Source of the DNA: JAJFUV01 sp964384215
Lineage (GTDB): Bacteria > Acidobacteriota > Terriglobia > Bryobacterales > Bryobacteraceae
Assembly (NCBI GenBank): GCA_964384215.1
Contig: CAYLLB010000014.1
Location: 1 to 64,000, forward strand
Direction of reading: 5' to 3'
Length of the DNA: 64,000 nucleotides
The first letter of the stretch is position 1; every line of letters begins with the position of its first letter. The position numbers and the translations under genes are program-made. This document shows, piece by piece, positions 6,914-14,041 of the stretch. Under the pieces are notes generated by a model that saw nothing but the letters and a program-made list of their open reading frames with translations, was not told where the DNA came from and searched no databases.

Positions 6914-8107
6914 CTAGACTTTGCTCCAGATCTCCGCCCGTGGATCCTCGGGATTCAGCCGGGCGTACTCGCGCAGGATTTCCTTGGTACGCTCATCGCG
7001 GACCTTGGGCGCTTCGACCGCGATTTCGACAATCTGGTCGCCTCGGACACTCTTCCGGGAGTTAAAGACTCCTTTTTCTCTGAGGCGGAATTTCTGCCCG
7101 TTCTGGGTGCCCATGGGGACCTTCAGCAGCGCGCGGCCGTCGATGGTGGGCACCTCGATCTTGGCTCCCAGGCCAGCTTCCGCGATCGTAACCGGGACGC
7201 GGATGTGAATATCGTCTCCATCGCGATCGAAAAACGGATGCGGTTCCACACGCACTGTGATGTAGAGATCGCCCGCCGGCATTCCCTGGCTGCCGGCGTT
7301 GCCCTTGCCTGGAACGCGCAATCGCGACCCCGTTTGCACTCCCGGGGGAATGCGGACTTCGACCGTTTCGGAGGTAGTCAGCCGTCCATCGCCCTGGCAG
7401 GAAGTACACACATTGCGCACCCTGCCTTTGCCGCCGCAGCGCGGGCATGTGAGATTGAAGCGCATGGCGCCGGCCATCTGCGTGACGTTGCCCGAGCCTT
7501 GGCACTCCGGGCAAACCGTGTTGGCGCCGCTCCTCGTTCCACTTCCGCCGCAGGCTCCGCAGACTTCCTGGCGGTTGATATTCAAACGGATCTGCGTGCC
7601 GCGAATGGCCTGCCAGAAGCCCACGTTCAATGCGTACTCGAGGTCGGTGCCGCGCTCCGGCTCCGCGGCGTGCTCCTCGCGTCCGCGTCCGAAAAACTGC
7701 CCGAACAGATCGTGAAAGCTGCCGCCAAAACGGGACTCGCCCCCGGCTTCGGTCCTTCCTCCTCCTGTCGCGGTGCGTCCTCCGGAGGTGAAGTAATCGG
7801 AAAAATCAAAGCCGCCAAAACCCATGTTGGGATTCTGCTGATACGCGCCCGCGCCTGCAGGACCCGCGCCCGGAAAGCCGGACTCGGAATAGAAGCCGAC
7901 CTGGTCGTACATTTGGCGCTTCTTGGTGTCGCTGAGGACGTCGTAAGCTTCCTGCATCTGCTTGAAGCGCTCCTCGGCGGCTTTGTCGCCAGGATTCAGA
8001 TCTGGATGGAACTTACGGGCGAGACGGCGCCAAGCTTTGCGGATCTCTTCCGCGCTGGCTTTCCGCGACACACCCAACAGTTCGTAATAGTCCTTTTTCG
8101 CGGCCAT
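6914..8107 (-). CDS. dnaJ: Chaperone protein DnaJ
   Basis: A 397-aa type I J-protein that stimulates DnaK ATPase and delivers unfolded substrates. The J domain (about 1-70) has His34-Pro-Asp. A long Gly/Phe-rich linker (about 75-150, containing GFGGFDFSDYF) follows. The zinc-binding domain has four CxxCxGxG motifs (CGACGGSG, CPECQGSG, CPRCGGKG, CTSCQGDG), and C-terminal substrate-binding domains complete it. It is slightly longer than the typical 375 aa because of the Gly-rich linker. It is transcribed after dnaK across a 55-bp gap that contains a strong hairpin, and is followed two bases later by hspR. Confidence 0.97.
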   Translation of the reverse strand: MAAKKDYYELLGVSRKASAEEIRKAWRRLARKFHPDLNPGDKAAEERFKQMQEAYDVLSDTKKRQMYDQVGFYSESGFPGAGPAGAGAYQQNPNMGFGGFDFSDYFTSGGRTATGGGRTEAGGESRFGGSFHDLFGQFFGRGREEHAAEPERGTDLEYALNVGFWQAIRGTQIRLNINRQEVCGACGGSGTRSGANTVCPECQGSGNVTQMAGAMRFNLTCPRCGGKGRVRNVCTSCQGDGRLTTSETVEVRIPPGVQTGSRLRVPGKGNAGSQGMPAGDLYITVRVEPHPFFDRDGDDIHIRVPVTIAEAGLGAKIEVPTIDGRALLKVPMGTQNGQKFRLREKGVFNSRKSVRGDQIVEIAVEAPKVRDERTKEILREYARLNPEDPRAEIWSKV

Positions 8108-8117
8108 ATAGTATGGC

Positions 8118-8146
8118 GGCGGACGCTCTTGCTACAAGCGTCCGCC
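8118..8146 (-). other. Intercistronic hairpin between dnaK and dnaJ
   Basis: Ten perfect base pairs (GGCGGACGCT at 8118-8127 with AGCGTCCGCC at 8137-8146) enclose a nine-base loop. It sits after the dnaK stop and before the dnaJ start. No T-run follows, so it is more likely an mRNA stability or partial-termination element that keeps DnaK above DnaJ than a full terminator; this role is inference. Confidence 0.6.
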
Positions 8147-8162
8147 AGCCATCCAGCTTAGC

Positions 8163-10079
8163 TTACTTCTTCTTGTCGTCCACGTCGACAAATTCCGCGT
8201 CGACGACATTGTCTTTAGGCTTGCTCTCGGCGCCCGGCGCGGTCTGACCGGCTCCCGGCGCACCTTGTGCGCCTTGCGCCCCGGCGGTCTTGTACATGGC
8301 CTCGGCCAACTTGTGGCTCGCCGAGGTCAGCTTGTCCATGGCCGCATTGATGCGTTCCAGGCCTCCTTCGCGGATGGCCGTCTTGGTCTCTTCGATAGCA
8401 GCCTCGACGTTCTTGGCGTCGTCGTCGGAGATCTTCGCGCGGTGCTCCTTGAGCATCTTCTCGATGTTGTAGACCATCGAGTCGGCGCGGTTGCGCGCTT
8501 CGACCTCGTCGCGGCGCTTGCGGTCCTCGGCCGAGTGCGAATCGGCGTCCTTGGCCATCTTATCGACTTCGTCCTTGCTGAGGCCGCTCGAGCTGGTGAT
8601 GGTGATTTTCTGCTCGTTGTTGGTAGCGCGGTCCTTCGCCGTGACGTTCAGGATGCCGTTAGCGTCGATGTCGAACGTGACTTCGATCTGCGGCACGCCA
8701 CGGGGAGCCGGCGGGATACCGACCAGTTGGAACACACCCAGCAGGCGGTTGTCCGCCGCCATGGACCGCTCGCCTTGGTAAACCTTGATCTCGACAGAAG
8801 TCTGGCTGTCAGAGGCCGTTGAGAAGACCTCGCTCTTGCGGGTCGGGATGGTGGTGTTGCGTTCGATGAGCTTCGTGAAGACGCCGCCCAGAGTCTCAAT
8901 ACCGAGCGAAAGCGGAGTCACGTCGAGCAGCAGCACGTCCTTCACTTCGCCGCCCAGCACGCCGCCTTGCACCGCGGCGCCCACGGCGACTACTTCGTCC
9001 GGGTTGACGCTCTTGTTCGGCTCCTTGCCGAACAGGTCGCGCACGATCTGCTGCACGCGCGGGATGCGTGTGGAACCGCCTACCAGCACCACTTCGTCGA
9101 TCTGCGAAGGGGTGAGGCCGGCGTCCGCCAGAGCTTTCTTGCACGGCTCGGCGCAGCGCATCAGGATGTCTTCCACCATCTGTTCGTACCGCGCGCGTGT
9201 GAGCTTCATCACCAAGTGCTTGGGGCCGCTCGCGTCGGCGGTGATGAACGGAAGGTTGATTTCGGTTTCGAGCAGCGTGGACAGTTCGATCTTGGCCTTT
9301 TCGGCGGCCTCCTTCAGGCGTTGCAGTGCCATCTGGTCGCGCGAAAGGTCGATGCCGTTTTCGTTCTTGAATTCCGTGATGATCCAGTCGATGATGCGCT
9401 GATCGATGTTATCGCCGCCCAGGTGCGTGTCGCCGTTGGTGGATTTCACCTCCACCACGCCGTCGCCCACCTCCAGGATCGAGATATCAAAGGTGCCGCC
9501 GCCGAAGTCGTACACGGCGATGGTCTCATCCTTCTTCTTGTCCAGGCCGTAAGCCAGCGCGGCCGCGGTCGGCTCGTTGATGATGCGCATCACTTCGAGG
9601 CCCGCGATCTGGCCGGCGTCCTTGGTGGCTTGCCGCTGCGCGTCGTTGAAATAAGCTGGGACGGTGATCACGGCCTTGGTGACCTTTTCGCCGAGGTAGG
9701 CTTCGGCCGCTTCCTTCAATTTGCCAAGGATCATGGCCGAGATCTCGGGCGGGGAAACGTGCTTCCCGTTGATGTCTACGCGGGCGTCGTTGGACGGGCC
9801 ACGGCTGATGTGGTACGGAACCAGCTTCATTTCCTCGCTGACTTCATCGTGGCGGCGGCCCATGAAGCGCTTGATAGAATAAATGGTGTTTTCCGGATTG
9901 GTGACGGCTTGACGCTTCGCCACTTGACCGACCAAACGCTCTCCACTCTTGGTGAAACCCACCACCGACGGGGTGGTGCGCCCGCCCTCCTGGTTGGGGA
10001 TGACCACGGGCTGTCCGCCTTCCATCACGGCGACAACGGAGTTGGTAGTTCCGAGGTCGATGCCGATGATCTTGCTCAT
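8163..10079 (-). CDS. dnaK: Chaperone protein DnaK (Hsp70)
   Basis: A 638-aa Hsp70 ATPase. The N-terminal nucleotide-binding domain starts MSKIIGIDLGTTNS and contains the phosphate-2 motif AVYDFGGGTFDISI and VVLVGGSTRIPRVQ. The substrate-binding domain follows from DVTPLSLGIET, then a helical lid and a C-terminal tail ending NVVDAEFVDVDDKKK, as in bacterial DnaK. An in-frame start 57 bases further upstream exists. ATG 10079 is correct by homology and has GGAGG eleven bases before it. It is the first gene of dnaK-dnaJ-hspR. grpE, usually between dnaK and dnaJ in this operon type, is not in the window. Confidence 0.98.
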   Translation of the reverse strand: MSKIIGIDLGTTNSVVAVMEGGQPVVIPNQEGGRTTPSVVGFTKSGERLVGQVAKRQAVTNPENTIYSIKRFMGRRHDEVSEEMKLVPYHISRGPSNDARVDINGKHVSPPEISAMILGKLKEAAEAYLGEKVTKAVITVPAYFNDAQRQATKDAGQIAGLEVMRIINEPTAAALAYGLDKKKDETIAVYDFGGGTFDISILEVGDGVVEVKSTNGDTHLGGDNIDQRIIDWIITEFKNENGIDLSRDQMALQRLKEAAEKAKIELSTLLETEINLPFITADASGPKHLVMKLTRARYEQMVEDILMRCAEPCKKALADAGLTPSQIDEVVLVGGSTRIPRVQQIVRDLFGKEPNKSVNPDEVVAVGAAVQGGVLGGEVKDVLLLDVTPLSLGIETLGGVFTKLIERNTTIPTRKSEVFSTASDSQTSVEIKVYQGERSMAADNRLLGVFQLVGIPPAPRGVPQIEVTFDIDANGILNVTAKDRATNNEQKITITSSSGLSKDEVDKMAKDADSHSAEDRKRRDEVEARNRADSMVYNIEKMLKEHRAKISDDDAKNVEAAIEETKTAIREGGLERINAAMDKLTSASHKLAEAMYKTAGAQGAQGAPGAGQTAPGAESKPKDNVVDAEFVDVDDKKK

Positions 10080-10141
10080 TCTAGTGAAAACCTCCTGGTT
10101 TGGTGGGGATCTTGGCTGCCCGCCACCATTAGTCAATTCTC

Positions 10142-10170
10142 ATTATCAAAGTTTAGTCTAGCATTGTCAA
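10142..10170 (-). promoter_or_regulatory. Sigma70-type promoter of the dnaK operon
   Basis: On the minus strand, TTGACA (10165-10170) and GATAAT (10142-10147) are separated by exactly 17 bases. The -35 is a full consensus and the -10 matches five of six. A start near 10135 leaves a leader of about 55 bases before ATG 10079. This housekeeping-type promoter fits repression by HspR rather than an alternative heat-shock sigma factor. Confidence 0.8.
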
Positions 10171-10171
10171 G
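10151..10171 (-). promoter_or_regulatory. HAIR-like HspR operator overlapping the dnaK promoter
   Basis: The minus strand reads CTTGACA-N7-ACTAAAC. The HspR-associated inverted repeat is CTTGAGT-N7-ACTCAAG. The spacing is identical and five of seven bases match in each arm. It covers the -35 box and most of the spacer, so a bound repressor would block polymerase. It is degenerate, and part of the left arm is also the -35 sequence, so direct binding data are needed to be certain. Confidence 0.55.
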
Positions 10172-10178
10172 TTGTGTC

Positions 10179-10918
10179 GTGAGGGTTTGCTCGCTACTTC
10201 TGCTCGCAGCATAGTTCACTTTTGCACAAACCGTTCCGAATCTTGTGGTTGCGGCTTCCGCAGATTTGGCTTCGCTGGAGGCGAAAATCGCCTCCGGGAT
10301 GCGTGACTCTTACGGAATCAACCTTCATTTCCCCGTCGGTTCGAGCGGGATGCTGCCCCGGCAGATCGAGAATGGCGCCCCCTATGACGTGTATCTCTCT
10401 GCGAATCAGAAGTTTGTAGACGAGCTTGCCGCCCGGCGGCTGGTTTTGCCTGAAACCGTACGCGTGTACGCCCTGGGGCGGCTTGGCCTGTGGTCGAGGG
10501 ATGGCAACATACGCGACGCCCACCAGTTGACAGGTCCACGGGTGCGCCATCTGGCGATTCCAAATCCGGCGCACGCCGCCTATGGGCTGGCGGCCAGGCA
10601 GGCTCTCGAGCGCATGGGGATATGGAAGAGGCTGACGGGCCGGATCGTGTATGGGGAGAACGTCCGCCAAGCTTTAGAGTTTGCAGAGGACGGAAATGCA
10701 GAAGCTGTGCTCACTTCCTGGACCTTGTTGCGCGACCGAGAAGGCGTCCTGATCGACGAGTCCTGGCACGCGCCGATTGTCCAAGCCGGAGCGGTGGTGG
10801 CCTCCACGAAAGACCCCCTTGCGGCGCGGCGCCTGCTGGAGTTTCTGACGGCGAACCTGGCCGGGCCTTGCTCACACGGCATGGGCTGAACTGTGCTAAT
10901 ATCGAAAAGCAACGCTGA
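10179..10918 (+). pseudogene. modA: modA-like molybdate-binding protein gene, broken by an amber codon and a frameshift
   Basis: The body (10245-10847) encodes a periplasmic molybdate/tungstate-binding protein with VVAASADL, FPVGSSGMLPRQIENGAPYDVYLSAN and IPNPAHAAYG, typical of ModA. In the same frame upstream, GTG 10179 gives VRVCSLLLLAA, then TAG (10212-10214), then FTFAQTVPNL. That is a signal peptide interrupted by a stop. At the other end the current frame finishes FLTANLAGPCSHGMG. Shifting by one base near 10848-10852 gives the expected family ending GEPGRALLTRHGLN, with a stop at 10918. Two independent lesions suggest a real pseudogene, although assembly error remains possible. No modB or modC is adjacent. 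A translation restart inside would lack the export signal. Confidence 0.8.
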
Positions 10919-10969
10919 TAAGGGGAACAAGAAAACCCAAATCCAGGGTCAAATCTGAATGACGCGGCG

Positions 10970-11000
10970 AAGGGGTCCGGAATTCCGGACCCCTTTTCCC
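10970..11000 (+). terminator. Rho-independent terminator after modA
   Basis: A perfect 26-base palindrome (10970-10995) can form an 11-bp stem, AAGGGGTCCGG with its complement around AATT. It is followed by a T-rich stretch, TTTTCCCTT. It ends the modA transcript; the symmetric flanks could also stop transcription from the right. Confidence 0.85.
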
Positions 11001-11071
11001 TTATATGGGCCTTGGGTATCTCGGACGACTTCGAGCTTGAAAACGCGCGTGGGTGGGTCCAAAGTCATGGC

Positions 11072-11667
11072 ATGGGGATGCTTGCGCTCGCCCTGCTTCT
11101 GACGCAGGTTCCCGGAGCACTGGATCCTGCGGAACAGGCGGCTGCACTTGAACGGGAGGATGGGACCTTATCGGAGGCAGGACGGTATGAAGAAGCTGGG
11201 CGCCTGCAAACGTGCGCGCTGCGGACATGGGAGCAAGTGGCGCGGACTCGTCCTGTGAACCTTGCCATCCAGGATGTGAATCTTTCTTTGATCTACGTGG
11301 CACAAGGCAAACTCAGCGCGGCCGCGCGCGGCCGTTTGCCGAAAGGGCCTTAGAGACACTTCGCCAGGCGGGCCAGGAGACGGACATCCCCTATTGGTGT
11401 CTGGCGGGCAACTTGGCGCTGATCTATCGGTTGGGAGACTTCCCGGTCGCGGATACGCTATACCGCGATTCCATCGCAGGACTCGAGTCCGCCTTGGGCA
11501 ATGCCTACCCGCATCTCGGCGTCTTGCTGGGCGAGTACGCGCAGCTATTACGCAAGACGGGCGGTAAGGCCGAGGCGAAGGGCTTGGAGCGCCGGGCCAA
11601 GGCGGTCCTGGCCAACGCGAATCTGCCCGGCCGGTACACTATAGACGCCCGGACACTGACGAGGTGA
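11072..11667 (+). pseudogene. Exported TPR-repeat protein gene with a frameshift
   Basis: The first part begins MGMLALALLLTQVPGA, a short export signal, and runs into TPR-like helices (LIYVAQGKLSAAAR) before stopping at 11353. The second part, in the -1 frame, continues PFAERALETLRQAGQE, then two more TPR units (NLALIYRLGDFPVADTLYRDSI and LLGEYAQLLRKTGGKAEAKGLE). Skipping two bases in the palindromic run CGGCCGCGCGCGGCCG (about 11320-11335) joins them into one typical acidobacterial TPR protein. Either a dinucleotide expansion broke the gene or the GC run was misread. The role is unknown; TPR proteins mediate protein-protein contacts. The start lacks a clear ribosome site. Confidence 0.65.
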
Positions 11668-11679
11668 CAGTCGGGGCCG

Positions 11680-12708
11680 CTACTTGAGCTGTTCCTCAAG
11701 CGAACGGTTTGATTGGGATTCCCAGTTTGCCGTACCGTCCCCGAATCTCATCCAGGTCTTGAAGTGCCAGGGGTCGGATTCCTTGATCAAGAACACGCGG
11801 CCGCCGCGGGACCGGTTCAGGGAGGGGTCGCCGTCGGGTATACGAGGATAGGCGGCGTAGCCTATGACCCCGTCGTAACCCAGTGCCACCCCTCGATATA
11901 GTCCCACGTAGTTGTTGACATGGTCGTGTCCGCAGAAGATGCCCTTCACGTCGCCGCGATCCAGCACCGCCGAAAAGAGTCCGCCGTTCATTGTCGAGGG
12001 ACTCTCCGGCTCCCGGCGCTCACCGAGGACCTTCTTGCTGTCGACCATTCGCGTGAATTCCGGGAGCGGGATGTGGAAGAACATCAGCCCGGGAACCTTC
12101 GCGCCGTACTTACTCTCCAATTGTTTGGACGTCTGGTAATACCAGAGCACCTGATCGGTGTGGATCCAGTCATAACGCTCTTCGGCGGTGACCACCCCGT
12201 CGCCCGAGTCGATGAGCCACAGGCTGAAGACCGGCCGGGTGGCCGCCGCGTTCCAGATGAGAACGTTCTTATTGCCTACGCCGTGGATTCCTCGCTCCCA
12301 GCCCGCGTTGACGTTGTGCGGATAGCTCTCGTAGAGCCGCATCATCTGTTCTTTGCCGAGGTGCGTTTTGGGAGAGTGCTCCGCGTCGTGGTTGCCGAAC
12401 ATGATGGCCCAAGGAGTCTGCATTTGCTCCATGGCCGAGGCGACGTTGGCCACTGCTTTCTCCACTTCGGCGGCCGTGAAATTCCTGTTGCCGGTGATGC
12501 AGTCTCCCGCCACCAGCACGAGATCCGGCTTCTCGACAGCAATGAGCCTCCGGGTGAGTTCGATGCCGCGTGTGTCCGGTTCGGCGCGGTAGTGGAGGTC
12601 AGAAATCATGAGGATCTTGAATTCGCCGCCGGCGTTGCACTTCAGTTCGGACGAAGCGGCTTCAACAGGAATGGAAATCAGGGCGAGCAGCAGCAACAGG
12701 TATGACAT
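11680..12708 (-). CDS. Exported calcineurin-like metallophosphoesterase
   Basis: A 342-aa phosphoesterase with an N-terminal Sec signal (MSYLLLLLALISIPVEAASS). The two-metal site is visible as ISDLHY, VAGDCI, FGNHDAE, a histidine in FFHIPLPEF, and GHDHVN, in the order expected for the family. The arrangement resembles Dcr2/PhoD-like acid phosphatases acting on phosphate esters outside the cytoplasm. An in-frame upstream start at 12777 would add 23 unrelated residues and overlap the hairpin at 12731-12768, so ATG 12708 is chosen. It ends 13 bases from the convergent TPR pseudogene. The substrate cannot be deduced. Confidence 0.88.
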   Translation of the reverse strand: MSYLLLLLALISIPVEAASSELKCNAGGEFKILMISDLHYRAEPDTRGIELTRRLIAVEKPDLVLVAGDCITGNRNFTAAEVEKAVANVASAMEQMQTPWAIMFGNHDAEHSPKTHLGKEQMMRLYESYPHNVNAGWERGIHGVGNKNVLIWNAAATRPVFSLWLIDSGDGVVTAEERYDWIHTDQVLWYYQTSKQLESKYGAKVPGLMFFHIPLPEFTRMVDSKKVLGERREPESPSTMNGGLFSAVLDRGDVKGIFCGHDHVNNYVGLYRGVALGYDGVIGYAAYPRIPDGDPSLNRSRGGRVFLIKESDPWHFKTWMRFGDGTANWESQSNRSLEEQLK

Positions 12709-12730
12709 GTCGAACCTCGGTTGGACAGTC

Positions 12731-12768
12731 GAACGCCCCTTTCCCACCGCAGCGGGAAAGGGGCGTTC
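12731..12768 (-). terminator. Strong hairpin between the cupin-like gene and the phosphoesterase gene
   Basis: A perfect 15-bp stem (12731-12745 with 12754-12768, arms GAACGCCCCTTTCCC and complement) has an eight-base loop. It follows the stop of the minus-strand gene at 12784 and precedes ATG 12708. No U-tract follows, so it may be a factor-assisted terminator or a transcript stabiliser. Confidence 0.6.
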
Positions 12769-12783
12769 GGATGGCACACTTCT

Positions 12784-14010
12784 CTAGCTCAAATACTTCG
12801 GGTTGATGTACTGGGCCATGTCGGGATTGCCCGGTCCGAAGTGCTTCAGCATGACCAGGTTTTCCTTGTCGCTCTTGTTGGTGATCTTGACGCCGGCCTG
12901 GGCGGCGGCGGCGGTCACAAAGAATTCGTCCTTGGTCATCTGGCCGTAACGGATCAGGGTAGGCGTCTCCGCTTCGAGCTTGCCCATCAGACCGTATCCT
13001 TGGACCAGGATCATGCCGTAGGCGGCCGAATCCTTGATGGTAACCGTGCGTCCGGGCAGCACTGTGAGTTCCTTGGCCGAGTAGAACGGCGTGGCCCTGG
13101 CGAGCCACTGTTCCGAGTATCCTTCGGCTCTCATTTCTTCCTCGGGTTTCACAGGAATCGGATGGTACAGGCGGTTCTTGGCGAACTCCGGATCGACGTT
13201 CGAATCCCAGTCGAGCATGCTGATGATGTAGTCCAGGTCGTGGTGCAGTTCGGGCGGAACGTCCTTGACCAGCAGATCCCATGGCACAACGCGGCCTTCC
13301 ACCAGGGATTGGAACATGCCGAAGACGTCCGAGTTCACCTGCGGCTCGTAAGTTACCAGCGATCCGGGCGCATGCAGCACGCCGGCGTCGATCTGCCAGC
13401 CGGTACCGGGCTGCAGTTTGTAAGCCTTGCTGTAATTCAGGAGGCCGTTGTCTCCTTCATTCCAGCGCTCCAGGCACTTGCGAACGTCGTCCTTGGTCGT
13501 GCCCGGCTCCAGGCCCATGAAGGTATAGGGGAAGTTGTTCTCCTTGAAGTTGTACTGCGGCGGGAAGTAATAGGCTTCGGGTTTTCCCCTGCGGCCCACT
13601 CGCTTGGCGTGTTCCTCCATCTGGTGCATGTGGTGCGGGATGGGACCGAGGTTGTCGAAGAACTTGCACAGCAGGCACCAACCGCCGTACTTCTTCATGA
13701 CATCGGCGCCGAGGAAAACGTCGCCGATTTCGTCGATCGCTTCCGTGAGCAGGACGCGCTGACCGTCGATGTCGATGTAGCTCAGGCCTTCGTCTTCCGG
13801 CGTGCCGGGGCCGTTGTCGGCCTTTGTGGTGGAGCTGAACCAGCGTTCGTCGATGCCGCCCCGATGAGCGCCGAGCGCGTACAGGTCGCGCGGGTCCAAT
13901 TTCAGGCGCCCGCCGGGCATCAGGAAGGAGCGCGGCACCCAGCAGGGCGCCAGGCGCACAATGCCGTCGCCTGCGGCGAGGGCTTGCTTGACCAAAGAGA
14001 TGTTGGACAT
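12784..14010 (-). CDS. Cupin/mannose-6-phosphate-isomerase-like protein
   Basis: A 408-aa cytoplasmic protein with no signal peptide. It has the layout of class I phosphomannose isomerases: an N-terminal cupin with GPIPHHMHQMEEHAKRVG supplying metal-ligand histidines, YFPPQYNFKENNFPYTFMGLEPG, a middle helical part, and GWQIDAGVLHAPGSLVTYEPQ with the second histidine set. A C-terminal jelly-roll (LTVLPGRTVTIKDSAAYG) follows. It is diverged from ManA, so sugar-phosphate isomerisation is likely but the sugar is uncertain. The neighbours are exported glycan enzymes. Confidence 0.65.
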   Translation of the reverse strand: MSNISLVKQALAAGDGIVRLAPCWVPRSFLMPGGRLKLDPRDLYALGAHRGGIDERWFSSTTKADNGPGTPEDEGLSYIDIDGQRVLLTEAIDEIGDVFLGADVMKKYGGWCLLCKFFDNLGPIPHHMHQMEEHAKRVGRRGKPEAYYFPPQYNFKENNFPYTFMGLEPGTTKDDVRKCLERWNEGDNGLLNYSKAYKLQPGTGWQIDAGVLHAPGSLVTYEPQVNSDVFGMFQSLVEGRVVPWDLLVKDVPPELHHDLDYIISMLDWDSNVDPEFAKNRLYHPIPVKPEEEMRAEGYSEQWLARATPFYSAKELTVLPGRTVTIKDSAAYGMILVQGYGLMGKLEAETPTLIRYGQMTKDEFFVTAAAAQAGVKITNKSDKENLVMLKHFGPGNPDMAQYINPKYLS

Positions 14011-14041
14011 GAATTCAATGTACCCGCGGGACGCGGATCTT

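Noticed and set aside
10080..10178. CIRCE operator (HrcA type) upstream of dnaK
   Set aside because: No TTAGCACTC-N9-GAGTGCTAA-like repeat is present, and the operon carries hspR rather than hrcA. The HAIR-like element fits better.
8967..10214. A long plus-strand open frame opposite dnaK
   Set aside because: It is antisense to a certain dnaK and contains no recognisable domain. Only its last codons (the broken modA leader) are meaningful. Similar long antisense frames opposite the ManA-like, Gfo/Idh/MocA, nuoN, nuoL and nuoD genes come from GC-rich codon usage.
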